A DNA stretch of 64,000 nt from Collimonas arenae (GTDB taxonomy: Bacteria > Pseudomonadota > Gammaproteobacteria > Burkholderiales > Burkholderiaceae_D). The translations under genes and the position numbers were made by a program. The stretch is from assembly GCF_001584165.1 (NCBI RefSeq), contig NZ_CP013233.1, forward strand, positions 3,790,620-3,854,619, written 5' to 3'. The notes below the pieces were generated by a model. The model was given only the letters and a program-made list of their open reading frames with translations. It did no database searches and was not told where the DNA came from. Shown in pieces: positions 1-7,806 of the stretch. Every line of letters starts with the position of its first letter. The first letter of the stretch is position 1.

Positions 1-945
1 GGCCTGTTTGGTTTCCTCGAAGGGGAAGACGCGGTCGACCACCGGCCGGATGTGGCCGGCTTCGATCAAGCTGGTGATTTCACCCAGTTGCTGGCCGTTG
101 GCAATCATGAAGTGGAAGGAATAGCTGGCGCCGCTGCGCCTGGCCGCTTTCCGGATGCCGTAGCTGAGCAATCCCATCACCAGGCGGAGAAAGCCGTTCA
201 TGCCGCGCAGCCTGGCGAAATCGGGATCCGGCGGGCCGGCAATGCCGATCAGCTTGCCGCCTGGCTTGAGCACGCTCAGGGATTTTTTCAGTGTATCCCC
301 GCCCTGCGTGTCGAGCACAAGGTCATAGTCCTTCAATTTGCTCGAGAAGTCGTCCTTCTTGTAATCGATGACGATGTCGGCCCCTAGGCCCTTTAGCATG
401 TCAGCGTTGGCTGTGCTGGCGGTGGTGGCGACCGTGGCGCCGATGTGCCTGGCCAGTTGAATCGCTATCGTGCCGACACCACCCGAACCGGCGTGAATCA
501 GCACTTTCTGGCCCTTCTTCAGCTTACCTTTTTCGACCAGTGTCTGCCACGCGGTCAGCGCGACCAGCGGAATCGACGAGGCCTCCTCCATCGTCAGGTT
601 GGCCGGCTTCAGGGCCAGCGATTTTTCCTTGATCGCGATGAATTCGGCAAACGTGCCGATGCGATCGTCATCCGGCCGCGCGTAGACCTCGTCACCCACC
701 TTGAAACGGCGTACGCCCGTACCGACCCGCACTACCACACCGGCCATGTCGTTGCCCAGGATCAACGGCATCTTATATGGCAGCAACAGCTTGAATTCGC
801 CATCCCGGATTTTATTGTCCAGCGGATTGACGCCGGCGGCGTGAATCCGCACCAGGACGTCATCATCACGCAGTCCCGGCTCGGGCAGGTCGCCCGAGGT
901 GAGCATCTCCGATTTGCCGTAGCGCTTGATGAAGTATGCTTTCAT
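1..945 (-). CDS. Zinc-type alcohol dehydrogenase/quinone oxidoreductase, partial
   Basis: My translation of the minus strand from ATG at 943-945 is open to base 1, so the C-terminus lies outside the window; 315 residues are visible. It has the GroES-like N-terminal half (AAGVNPLDNKIRDG, LGNDMAGVV) and the Rossmann glycine motif HAGSGGVGTIAIQLAK of NADPH-dependent quinone oxidoreductases in the MDR superfamily. The structural zinc cysteines of true alcohol dehydrogenases are absent, which fits the quinone reductase/enoyl reductase branch. A clear AGGAG lies upstream of the start. It begins 24 bp after the SDR gene stop on the same strand, so the two are probably cotranscribed under the TetR regulator. 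Confidence 0.9.
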   Translation of the reverse strand, partial: MKAYFIKRYGKSEMLTSGDLPEPGLRDDDVLVRIHAAGVNPLDNKIRDGEFKLLLPYKMPLILGNDMAGVVVRVGTGVRRFKVGDEVYARPDDDRIGTFAEFIAIKEKSLALKPANLTMEEASSIPLVALTAWQTLVEKGKLKKGQKVLIHAGSGGVGTIAIQLARHIGATVATTASTANADMLKGLGADIVIDYKKDDFSSKLKDYDLVLDTQGGDTLKKSLSVLKPGGKLIGIAGPPDPDFARLRGMNGFLRLVMGLLSYGIRKAARRSGASYSFHFMIANGQQLGEITSLIEAGHIRPVVDRVFPFEETKQA

Positions 946-969
946 ATCTTGCTCCTGTTTTATCGTAAA

Positions 970-1824
970 TTATTGTGACAGGGCTGTGGCGCGTTTGCGC
1001 ACTGCCGGCTGGGAGTCAAGCCTCAAGTCCTTACGCACGCCGGCTTCGACCAGCACGGCTGGCGCGAATCGGCGCAGGAAGCTAAGGCGGCCGGCCAGGG
1101 CGCCCGAGGTGTAGCGTACTTTCGGCGTCGCCGTTCGCGCTACCTGCACCACCGTCTCGGCCACCACACCCGGAGCATCTGCGCCCTCAAGTGCTTGCTT
1201 CACGCGCAGATCCAATCCCGCTCGCAGGTCTCGATACTCGTCGAGCGCCTGGTCGGGCTGCAACTGGTTGGCGTCGAACGGCGACTTGATGTAGGCCGGT
1301 TCGACCAACGAAACGCGGATGCCCTGAGTGCGCAACTCCTGGTCTAGAGCTTCCGAATAACCTTCCATTGCGTGCTTGGTGGCCGAGTACAGCGCCATGT
1401 ACGGCATCGGCACAAAACCCAATACCGAGCTGATGTTGATAATACGCCCGCTCCTGCGCTGCCGCATGTGCGGCAGGACGGCGCGGATCATCCGGACGGC
1501 GCCGAAGAAATTGGTATCGAAGATCGCCTGCGCCTGCTGGATCGAGCTCTCTTCGGCCGCTGCAGGCGCGACGCCGAAGCCGGCGTTGTTGACCAACAGG
1601 TCGATATGCCCTTCAAGCCGCAGCACTTCGCTGACGGCGGCTGCCACGGATGCGTCGCTGGTCACATCCAGCGCCAGCATCTCGAACGTGCGCTTGCTGC
1701 TTTCTCCCTGCGCGCCACGGCGGCTGCTGCCATACACCCTGTAGCCTGCCTTGGCGAGTTGCTCGGCGGTGGCTTCGCCGATACCCGATGACGCTCCGGT
1801 CACGATTGCGATCTTGCTGCCCAT
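970..1824 (-). CDS. Short-chain dehydrogenase/reductase (SDR)
   Basis: A 284-residue classical SDR with the cofactor motif TGASSGIG near residue 9, the NNAG motif, and the catalytic YSATK (YxxxK) preceded by the serine in INISSVLG. It should reduce or oxidise a carbonyl/hydroxyl substrate with NAD(P)H in the cytoplasm; the substrate is not predictable. An upstream in-frame start exists at 1848, but ATG at 1824 follows GAGGAG at good spacing and matches the usual SDR N-terminus, so I chose it. A palindrome shared with the tetR promoter lies just upstream, suggesting repression by the neighbouring TetR protein. Confidence 0.92.
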   Translation of the reverse strand: MGSKIAIVTGASSGIGEATAEQLAKAGYRVYGSSRRGAQGESSKRTFEMLALDVTSDASVAAAVSEVLRLEGHIDLLVNNAGFGVAPAAAEESSIQQAQAIFDTNFFGAVRMIRAVLPHMRQRRSGRIINISSVLGFVPMPYMALYSATKHAMEGYSEALDQELRTQGIRVSLVEPAYIKSPFDANQLQPDQALDEYRDLRAGLDLRVKQALEGADAPGVVAETVVQVARTATPKVRYTSGALAGRLSFLRRFAPAVLVEAGVRKDLRLDSQPAVRKRATALSQ

Positions 1825-1850
1825 AGTGCTTCTCCTCAATAGTTCCATTT

Positions 1851-1868
1851 ATATGACGACCATCATAT
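1851..1868. promoter_or_regulatory. Putative TetR operator upstream of the SDR gene
   Basis: The imperfect 18-bp palindrome ATATGACGACCATCATAT lies 27 bp upstream of the SDR start. Fifteen of its bases recur (one substitution) over the start of the tetR gene at 2518-2533. A site shared between a TetR gene and its neighbour is the usual arrangement for autoregulated TetR operators; binding itself is inferred. Confidence 0.6.
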
Positions 1869-1910
1869 TTTTCATCAAAAAAACCCCCAAATTGGGCTAC
1901 CAAGCCGGCC

Positions 1911-2519
1911 TCATTTGCCAGCCTCCGAAAAATGCTTGAGCGCCGCTTTACGCAGCGCCTCGGACAACCTTGGATCATCAACCGCGCGCGCCATCATCAT
2001 CGTGCCGATCATCGAACTGACCATGAACATGGCCTGTTCGTGCGCACCGGGAGTTCCCCAATCGGGCAACTGGCGGGCCACCACATCGATCATCTCCTTG
2101 ATGTGGCGGGTGGCCGCATGCCGCACCTCCAGCGCCTGGCGATGCATCTCGGAGCCAAGCGCGGCCACCGGGCAACCATTCTCCACGTCCTCCAGGTGTT
2201 GCTGCGACAAATAGGCCTGCATCACAGCCTGCAAGGACTGTCCCGGCGCCGCAGCGGCAGCGATGCCAGCCGACAAGCTGACTGCTTCGGCACCAGCGCG
2301 GTCAGCCGCTTCTGCCAGCAGCGTCTCGCGCGAGGCGAAGTGTGCATAAAAACCGCCGTGCGTGAGTCCGGCTTCCTTCATGATATCCGCCACCCCGGTG
2401 CCAGCATAACCACTACGCCGGATCGCGCGCGCAGCCACCTCGACGATGCGATCGTGCGTCACTTCCTTGCGGCTCGGGGTGGCACGCTTGCTGCCTTGAT
2501 AGGTTGATTTCGCTCGCAT
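1911..2519 (-). CDS. TetR family transcriptional regulator
   Basis: About 202 residues. The N-terminal helix-turn-helix reads GVADIMKEAGLTHGGFYAHF, typical of the TetR branch that controls SDR/oxidoreductase genes (GGFYAHF signature); the C-terminal part is a TetR ligand domain with LEDVENGCPVAALGSE. The frame is open upstream to 2555, with further ATG codons at 2531 and 2528, and none has a strong ribosome site. I chose 2519 because the alignable HTH part starts soon after; the true start could be any of these. It faces the same way as the SDR and oxidoreductase genes and probably represses them and itself. Confidence 0.88.
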   Translation of the reverse strand: MRAKSTYQGSKRATPSRKEVTHDRIVEVAARAIRRSGYAGTGVADIMKEAGLTHGGFYAHFASRETLLAEAADRAGAEAVSLSAGIAAAAAPGQSLQAVMQAYLSQQHLEDVENGCPVAALGSEMHRQALEVRHAATRHIKEMIDVVARQLPDWGTPGAHEQAMFMVSSMIGTMMMARAVDDPRLSEALRKAALKHFSEAGK

Positions 2520-2533
2520 GACGATCATCATAT
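2518..2533. promoter_or_regulatory. Putative TetR operator at the tetR start
   Basis: ATGACGATCATCATAT differs by one base from the site at 1853-1868 upstream of the SDR gene. It overlaps the candidate start codons of the regulator, a position where bound repressor could block its own transcription or translation. Confidence 0.55.
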
Positions 2534-2702
2534 ATTGTTTTCGAAAAGCGCGCATGACTATGCATAGTTTGCCTGTTTAACCACCTGACTTACCATTGCA
2601 AAGATGTGTCCTGCACGCCATATTCGAATCGCCAAGCCCCGGGAAACGCAACCGATAAGCGCCCGACCGCAGAGCCAATATTTCGGAGCTTCGAAGTAAT
2701 GT

Positions 2703-2720
2703 TTCCGGAGCGCTCCGCAA
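2703..2720. repeat. Palindrome copy 1 (TCCGGAGCGCTCCGCAA type)
   Basis: An 18-bp imperfect palindrome followed by TTCCGA. The same 21-base block (CGGAGCG-Y-TCCGCAATTCCGA) recurs at 6069-6089 with one substitution. This copy lies in the 320-bp space between tetR and the next gene, where I see no coding sequence. It could be a regulator site or part of an element boundary. Confidence 0.45.
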
Positions 2721-2839
2721 TTCCGACTCTATATATGACGAGGCTTTGTGGTCCATTTCGGCTCCTCAAAAAACGGTAGCGGACCCAGTGGACTGCCGGG
2801 GAACAGATAAACTCAGCCTCACATCATAGGAAAACTGAA

Positions 2840-3183
2840 CTATTTACCGATTTGCCGGCTAACGCTATTTTCCTGCTGGTTCAATGTCCGTTGCTCCGAT
2901 TTAGTAATATGACTACCGTTCTGCGCAGCCATATCGCGTTCTTCTTGTCGAATTTGTTTATCTTCGGTGTGTAGTGTTTTCGCCTGGCCGCGCGTTATTT
3001 CGCCTTCTTTGACCTCGTTGTGAATGCGTCGGTTTTGATTTTTGAGCCGATTGTTCACCTGCTCCCGGCGAGGATGATTTTTTGCCAAGTGGTATCCGCA
3101 TAGCTACTGGTTGCGGCGGTGGCAAATACGCCGACTACCATCATCAAGGCTGCGGCTTTATTCAGATTTTTTACATTCAACAT
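2840..3183 (-). CDS. Small secreted basic protein, frame broken by one base
   Basis: Minus-strand ATG at 3181-3183, behind GGGAG, opens a signal peptide (MLNVKNLNKAAALMMVVGVF then ATAATSSYA). The frame then reads WQKIIL, whereas the frame of the remaining protein (NHPRREQVNNRLKNQNRRI to the end VSRQIGK) is offset by one. The switch is at the run of six T (3078-3083); a seventh restores one 114-residue protein. The mature part is highly charged and low in hydrophobics, matching a conserved exported family of unknown function in Burkholderiales with NNRLKNQNRRI and ITKSEQRTLNQQEN motifs. Function unknown. The deletion may be a sequencing error. Confidence 0.75.
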
Positions 3184-3334
3184 GATGAGAACTCCCAAGG
3201 TTTAACTGCGGTGATATACGGCCTCAGTAACAAATGTCACACTCCTAAAAGCGTTCGAACACGACGAGGCGATGACACACGGGATGTATCAATTGTGCCA
3301 AATTGTATCCATCTACACCTTCATCAAACCATAG

Positions 3335-3364
3335 AAAAAAGCCCGCTAACCTTGCGGCGCGGGC
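3335..3364 (-). terminator. Rho-independent terminator
   Basis: On the minus strand, GCCCGC-(12)-GCGGGC is followed by a run of six T. It would end transcription coming from the degenerate zinc-ribbon gene at 3460-3600. Confidence 0.6.
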
Positions 3365-3459
3365 ATAAAGAACTTCTTCATTGTACCCACCACTAAGAGA
3401 GTGGTTTCAATATAAACCAATTAGTAATTTTTGTGACCAATATAACAATATTTCACACA

Positions 3460-3600
3460 TTACATGTCGGCGCTCCTCTTCGCCTCCAGCTCCTTCTGAT
3501 AGTCATCGCGGCAATCGGTATTGCAGAACAACAGTCCATGGTTGATCTGCTCGTCTCAGCAATAACAACGCCCATCGACCACGCCGCGTCTTGCCTGCAT
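3460..3600 (-). pseudogene. Small zinc-ribbon protein with in-frame TGA
   Basis: Reading the minus strand from ATG at 3598-3600 gives a 46-codon frame: 14 codons ending CYC, then TGA at 3556-3558, then DEQINHGLLFCNTDCRDDYQ and a charged tail to TAA. The second part has the H-G-LxFC-x3-C-x2-D-Y pattern of small treble-clef/zinc-ribbon proteins of unknown function, whose first half should carry a CxxC. The TGA falls exactly where the second cysteine of that CxxC should be, so a single TGC/TGT to TGA change explains it. Start support is weak (no good ribosome site). Simplest reading: a recently inactivated gene. Confidence 0.5.
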
Positions 3601-3822
3601 GCGCCATGGCGTTCTCGACTACGAGAAACGGAAACAACGCAAAAACCCGTGCGGCAATAAGTGGAGATTGAAAAGGCAGAAGGTGGTGATGTTTCAGAAA
3701 ATCCGGCAGCAAAAAATCTTAAAGCCGAGTAAGACGCAAACCAATTATCGCTTGGCTTCTTTGGGCGCGTGGCGCGGATTGCCCGCATGCATCAGGAAAG
3801 ATTGACCAACAAGGTTTCAAAG

Positions 3823-3856
3823 AAAAGGCCGGAGTATCGCCACCCGTCCGGGCTTT
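3823..3856 (+). terminator. Possible terminator hairpin
   Basis: AAAAGGCCGGA-(13)-TCCGGGCTTTT forms a stem with one mismatch flanked by A and T runs. It lies in a stretch (3601-3939) where I recognise no gene; short open frames there look like chance. Confidence 0.35.
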
Positions 3857-3939
3857 TACTTGGTTTCAGCGCCAACGATCAAACCTTGATTCGTGATGCG
3901 CTGTTGTACCACATAGGCAATTTCTAATTATCGGATTCG

Positions 3940-4239
3940 CTACCATCGATCTGCATTAGGCAAATCAATCGCCATCAGCGAAACCGCGTATTCAAGAGTT
4001 TTTTTATAGTCAGGCATGCTTGGATGCGTACTATTTGCCAATGCTGCCAAACTGCATTCAAAAACCCGTTGATTGATCCTAGGGTCTCCGGTCTTGACCT
4101 TCGCCAAATAATAGCGAACATCTTTGATCGCGAGAAGTACCGAGAATCGGACATCCTCGCCATAAAGCGCCAGAGTCGCGCACCTCAAAATTTTATCGAT
4201 TATCTCATTGAGAAAATTATCGTTGACATAGGTTTCCAT
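3940..4239 (-). CDS. Hypothetical protein, paralogue of 5179-5454
   Basis: A 99-residue soluble, helical-looking protein beginning METYVNDNFLNEIIDKILR. It aligns along its whole length with the protein at 5179-5454: shared DNFLN, DKILR-ATL-LYG, I-DVR-YL--KTG and THPS-PDY--T--YAVSL. No family recognised. I prefer ATG at 4239 to the upstream ATG at 4254 because the paralogue starts at the equivalent residue. It is the last of four minus-strand genes of accessory character. Confidence 0.65.
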   Translation of the reverse strand: METYVNDNFLNEIIDKILRCATLALYGEDVRFSVLLAIKDVRYYLAKVKTGDPRINQRVFECSLAALANSTHPSMPDYKKTLEYAVSLMAIDLPNADRW

Positions 4240-4473
4240 TTGACATCTCTTCAAAAGCGATTGCTGGTCAAAATAATCGCTGAAGTTGGTTCAGTGCGTC
4301 CAATGTTAAACGTGGATTTTTACAATCGTTTTCAAAAATCTTTCCGAGCAACTTCCTTGTGTATTTCTTCGATTAAAGTCGATTCGAAAAATATGCATCG
4401 ATCTAGAGCAAAAATAGATAATGGTTCACGGCAGGGAAAATCGCCTCTTCACTCTTTTCGAGGAAAGATTATG

Positions 4474-4848
4474 TTAGGTAAATTTTGAGTGGGGCAACAC
4501 CTGGATGCTTGACCAAGTGGGCAAGCGATATTTATGTGCTCCGTGTCGGTAGTAGAGCGCCATGAAAAAACCGAACAGAATGCCCGCCGCAACTGACCCG
4601 CCAATGGTCGCAATAACGCTCTTGCCATGGTGAGGAAAATTCCTGGACCACATGAGTAGCGACCATACAATTCCAAACCAGATGGTCGAGAATATAAAAT
4701 TGAAAGTAAAACGTGCGAAATGCGGGGGTGGAAGCGAAATACCTGCATTCCAGGCCAATCGATACAAAGGTGGCGCGTAGTTGAAGCGCCAAATACCCGT
4801 GGCTTCCAATGTCGTCAATGCTGCGCTAACTTCGAACGGATAGGACAA
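4474..4848 (-). CDS. DUF6404 family membrane protein
   Basis: A 124-residue protein with two transmembrane segments (about residues 44-64 and 77-97). The sequence ATGIWRFNYAPPLYRLAWNA, the PPPHF motif, the FMALYYRHGAHKYRLPTWS tail and the size are those of DUF6404 proteins, whose role is unknown. The best start is TTG at 4848, preceded by AAGG; there is no ATG at the family N-terminus. It lies between two paralogous small genes and next to another small membrane protein. Confidence 0.75.
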   Translation of the reverse strand: MSYPFEVSAALTTLEATGIWRFNYAPPLYRLAWNAGISLPPPHFARFTFNFIFSTIWFGIVWSLLMWSRNFPHHGKSVIATIGGSVAAGILFGFFMALYYRHGAHKYRLPTWSSIQVLPHSKFT

Positions 4849-4970
4849 GAGGACACCTTGTAAATTATGGGCAAGGGAATTGGCGTTTAAGGAAAACTCG
4901 ACCTGAGAGCGCTACGCTTGAAAGGCGTAACACGCTGAAGTAAAGCATAGCAACTGACTCTGCGTCTGAG

Positions 4971-5174
4971 TTATGGCAAGTTTTGTCGAACAGTGATTTC
5001 ACCCCAGGCAAAACCAAGCAAAAGCAATAATAAAATGGGAAGATGCGAGAGCACCGGGTGCGACTCCCACCATTTAAAAAATGTGGGCGACATCGCGAAG
5101 ATTGCTGGTGCAAATATAAAAATAATGAGGCCCACCATGACAGCAATGGTAAGCAGAATTTGCACTCTTTTCAT
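4971..5174 (-). CDS. Small two-helix membrane protein
   Basis: A 67-residue protein MKRVQILLTIAVMVGLIIFI with two hydrophobic helices separated by a short loop (FKWWESHPVLSHLP) and a polar end. No family recognised. An in-frame TTG at 5189 is possible, but ATG at 5174 sits a few bases after the stop of the upstream gene (5179), implying translational coupling with it. Confidence 0.6.
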   Translation of the reverse strand: MKRVQILLTIAVMVGLIIFIFAPAIFAMSPTFFKWWESHPVLSHLPILLLLLLGFAWGEITVRQNLP

Positions 5175-5178
5175 GTCG

Positions 5179-5454
5179 TCATCTCGCAATTAACGAAACC
5201 GCATAGTCGACGGTATTTCTATAATCAGGCAAACTCGGATGTGTCCGATTGCCCACAGCTATTAGAATGTTTTTGAACGTCTGTAGATTCGCATTGAAAC
5301 TCCCCGTCTTGATCAAAGTCAGGTAGTCACGAACATCGTTGATAACCAGTCGGATGTCGCATCGGACATTGACACCGTACAGCGTCAATGTCGCCAGTCT
5401 CAAGATTTTATCGACACTATCATTGAGAAAATTATCGTCAAAAAACGTTTCCAT
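5179..5454 (-). CDS. Hypothetical protein, paralogue of 3940-4239
   Basis: A 91-residue protein beginning METFFDDNFLNDSVDKILRL. It is a diverged copy of the protein 1.2 kb downstream, with the same length and motif order (DNFLN, DKILR, KTG, THPSLPDYRNT, YAVSL). It is directly followed by the small membrane protein at 4971. Conservation of amino-acid pattern despite base divergence suggests both copies are or were expressed. Function unknown. Confidence 0.65.
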   Translation of the reverse strand: METFFDDNFLNDSVDKILRLATLTLYGVNVRCDIRLVINDVRDYLTLIKTGSFNANLQTFKNILIAVGNRTHPSLPDYRNTVDYAVSLIAR

Positions 5455-5580
5455 TGATGAGCCTAGCTGTAGTGGTGGATCACAACAAAATGCATCCTAA
5501 TGACCTACTCCCCCTCAGTCCATTTCTTCCCACACGGTTTAACAATTGTTAATAAATAAAATATCAAATGTGAAATAATG

Positions 5581-5598
5581 TGTGTATCCTGATACACA
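5581..5598. promoter_or_regulatory. Perfect 8-bp-arm palindrome TGTGTATC-CT-GATACACA
   Basis: A perfect palindrome of two 8-bp arms with a CT spacer, about 125 bp upstream of the 5179-5454 start and in AT-rich DNA. Its size fits a dimeric regulator site for that transcript; no partner is identifiable. Confidence 0.35.
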
Positions 5599-5757
5599 AA
5601 CAGCCGCCACCAAGCGCCTTAAAACGATCTCACAGGCGGATGGTGCTCAGCAGCGAACCAATCAGATATCAATCAAAATAGCGCTAGGCAGTTGGTAACA
5701 TCTTTACCAATCCGCTACCAGATGCGTTGATTCGAGCAACCCGGCAACATGCGATGC

Positions 5758-6062
5758 ATGACTGCCGACCTCTCCGAACTGCCGCGTTCCTACTCTCGAA
5801 TCTGATCCCGTTCGGCACCATTACCGACATCGATCACGACATCCAGCGCATCGCACCACGCGCTACGTCGACGGCACCGTGATCCAGTACGACAGCGCAC
5901 ACCTTAAGCGCCACACTTCCGGACGGCGCTAGCGTCACCTTCGCCCCCCCCCCGCGGCAAAGTCGCCTCAAACGCGGCAGATACCGAATGCACTGGCAAT
6001 CTGGTGGTACCAAGGATTTTGATCGTCAACGGCTTCGCAGCGCTGAACGCTGACATTTCAGT
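5758..6062 (+). pseudogene. Remnant of a phage baseplate assembly protein V (gpV-like)
   Basis: ATG at 5758 opens MTADLSELPR, then fragments in shifting frames read FGTITDIDHDIQRI, VDGTVIQYDSA, HTLSATLPDGASVTFA, and GNLVV followed by GFAALNADIS. These are the N-terminal and C-terminal signatures of Mu/P2-type baseplate protein V, with the central part missing and several frame changes. The DNA is GC-rich within an AT-rich area and lies directly upstream of a tRNA gene. I read it as a decayed prophage fragment; no other phage gene is nearby. Confidence 0.55.
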
Positions 6063-6065
6063 TTT

Positions 6066-6083
6066 TTGCGGAGCGTTCCGCAA
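6066..6083. repeat. Palindrome copy 2 (TTGCGGA-GCGT-TCCGCAA)
   Basis: A perfect 7-bp-arm palindrome with a GCGT centre, followed by TTCCGA. It repeats the block at 2703-2725 with one change and lies just upstream of tRNA-Gly, at the end of the phage remnant. Confidence 0.45.
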
Positions 6084-6139
6084 TTCCGATGAATTTAGAC
6101 TATCAGAGACAACTAAATTTAGTTTAAAATCAAGGTCTT

Positions 6140-6213
6140 GCGGGTGTAGTTCAATGGTAGAACGAAAGCTTCCCAAGCTTTAGACGAGGGTTCGATCCCC
6201 TCTACCCGCTCCA
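6140..6213 (+). tRNA. tRNA-Gly (anticodon CCC)
   Basis: A full cloverleaf: acceptor GCGGGTG paired with TACCCGC, D-arm TAGTTCAATGGTAGAA, anticodon stem AAAGC/GCTTT around the loop TTCCCAA (anticodon CCC), T-arm GAGGGTTCGATCCCCTC, and encoded CCA at 6211-6213. It decodes GGG glycine codons. The gene lies beside a phage remnant, and tRNA genes are common integration targets, but I find no duplicated 3' end within the window. Confidence 0.95.
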
Positions 6214-6354
6214 GACCAGCGTTGGCACCTGCTATTCGAGGTGCCATTTGTATTTTTGAGGCGTGCAATTGTCTGGCGTTACAATGACGCTGTATTGCTG
6301 CAGTACCTTGCGAGCATTCCTGCGTTTGCCTCACCCTAACTTTCTCTATCCAGC

Positions 6355-7062
6355 ATGTCAGAAAACAAATCCGGCAAACCACTTTTTTACGATCCGACCG
6401 AGCATCGGATTCGCAGCTTTGTCACGCGCGCCGGGCGGTTGTCGACGGCGCAGGCGCGGGCAATTGAGGAACTGGGGCCGCGTTTTTGTGTTCCTTATGA
6501 CAAGGCAGTGGTTGATCTCGACCAGGTTTTCGGGCGCAGCGCGCCGACTGTCCTGGAGATTGGCTTCGGCATGGGCGAGACTTCGGCGAAAATTGCTGCC
6601 GGCATGCCGGAAAAGAATTTCCTTGGGGTTGAGGTACATACGCCTGGCGTCGGCAGTTTGCTGAAACTGATCGGCGAACAACAGCTGGAAAACTTGCGGT
6701 TGATCCAGCACGATGCGGTGGAAGTACTGACCAACATGATTGCGCCAGGCTCGCTGGCCGGCGCCCATGTGTTTTTTCCTGATCCTTGGCACAAGGCGCG
6801 TCACAACAAGCGGCGCCTGATCCAGGGGCCGTTGGTGAGTTTGCTGGCATCGCGCATTGCGCCGGGCGGCTATCTGCATTGCGCAACCGACTGGCAGGAG
6901 TATGCTGAACAAATGCTGGACGTATTGAGCGCCGAGCCGTTGCTGAAAAATACCGCTGAAACCTATGCGGAGCGGCCCGATTATCGCCCCGTGACCAAGT
7001 TCGAGAATCGCGGCCTGCGTCTTGGACATGGCGTATGGGATTTGGTATTTACACGCGTTTGA
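6355..7062 (+). CDS. trmB: tRNA (guanine-N7)-methyltransferase TrmB
   Basis: A 235-residue protein of normal TrmB length. It transfers a methyl group from S-adenosylmethionine to N7 of guanosine 46 in the variable loop of tRNAs. The SAM motif [11 protein letters not shown] (about residues 66-76), the acidic motif [12 protein letters not shown] and the family signature [16 protein letters not shown] are all present. It begins about 140 bp after tRNA-Gly and is followed by a small exported protein. Confidence 0.96.
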   Translation: MSENKSGKPLFYDPTEHRIRSFVTRAGRLSTAQARAIEELGPRFCVPYDKAVVDLDQVFGRSAPTVLEIGFGMGETSAKIAAGMPEKNFLGVEVHTPGVGSLLKLIGEQQLENLRLIQHDAVEVLTNMIAPGSLAGAHVFFPDPWHKARHNKRRLIQGPLVSLLASRIAPGGYLHCATDWQEYAEQMLDVLSAEPLLKNTAETYAERPDYRPVTKFENRGLRLGHGVWDLVFTRV

Positions 7063-7131
7063 TCTGATGGCCGGCGCTGTTTTTTTACGGCGCGACGTCA
7101 GGCAAACGTCTTCTGATAGAAGGTCTGCGGT

Positions 7132-7701
7132 ATGTTGAACATTCGATTTTTTTCCGGTATCGACAACAGATTCGCCAAAATGACGGCATTGATACCGCTA
7201 TTAGCCCTGTTTCAATTTCCGCTGGCGCAGGCGGGAGAACAGGCGACAGCGCTGCCGCCTGGCACGATAACAGTAGAAGACACACACTATGCGCCGGCCC
7301 CTCCCGGCACCAAGGTGCCGCAGATGCCGGTTGCTGCTCACCGGCCGTCGGCTGAGGACATGGTCGATGCCGCGAAACGCAATGTCGGACAGATAGACCG
7401 CGACCTGCGCAAGGATGCACCGCCCGCAGGTGAGTCGGCTCCGGCGGCGACAACGCCGCCAAACCGCCAGGAAATACTGGAAAAGGCGCTGGCCGGGCCG
7501 GTCGCGCCGAAAGACTCACCTAGGCCTGGTGAAACCACCATGGAAGACATCACGCGGCCGGACGGCCAGCGGGTAACGAAAGTGACGGGGCCGAACGGCA
7601 CGTATTGCGTGACACAGATTTCGGTCGGCAACACCAAGGGCGAGGATATCATCCAGCGCGGCGCCGTTTCGCGCACCACCAGTTGCGGCTCGCCGTTCTG
7701 A
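7132..7701 (+). CDS. Proline-rich exported protein of unknown function
   Basis: A 189-residue protein. Residues 18-35 (TALIPLLALFQFPLAQAG) look like a signal peptide cleaved near QAG; an internal ATG before this segment could be the real start. The mature part is rich in Pro/Ala and ends in a small conserved-looking domain (GQRVTKVTGPNGTYCVTQ to TTSCGSPF) with two cysteines that may form a disulphide. I do not recognise a named family; similar tails occur in Oxalobacteraceae exported proteins. Ribosome site GAAGG precedes the start. Confidence 0.7.
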   Translation: MLNIRFFSGIDNRFAKMTALIPLLALFQFPLAQAGEQATALPPGTITVEDTHYAPAPPGTKVPQMPVAAHRPSAEDMVDAAKRNVGQIDRDLRKDAPPAGESAPAATTPPNRQEILEKALAGPVAPKDSPRPGETTMEDITRPDGQRVTKVTGPNGTYCVTQISVGNTKGEDIIQRGAVSRTTSCGSPF

Positions 7702-7806
7702 CGGCGCTTGCGACAGCGTAATCTTGCGGCACGAACAATTCAGCAATTCGGTTGTAAATCGACTGAAAATCGGCTGAAAACGCCCGTCATTCGGTACAAT
7801 CTGTAG

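Noticed and set aside
3460..3600. Selenoprotein
   Set aside because: Only one TGA in a tiny, poorly initiated frame; a single substitution from Cys explains it more simply.
3453..3788. 111-codon minus-strand frame over the zinc-ribbon relic
   Set aside because: Ser/Arg-rich low-information product; the relic in another frame gives the recognisable H-G-LxFC-x3-C motif.
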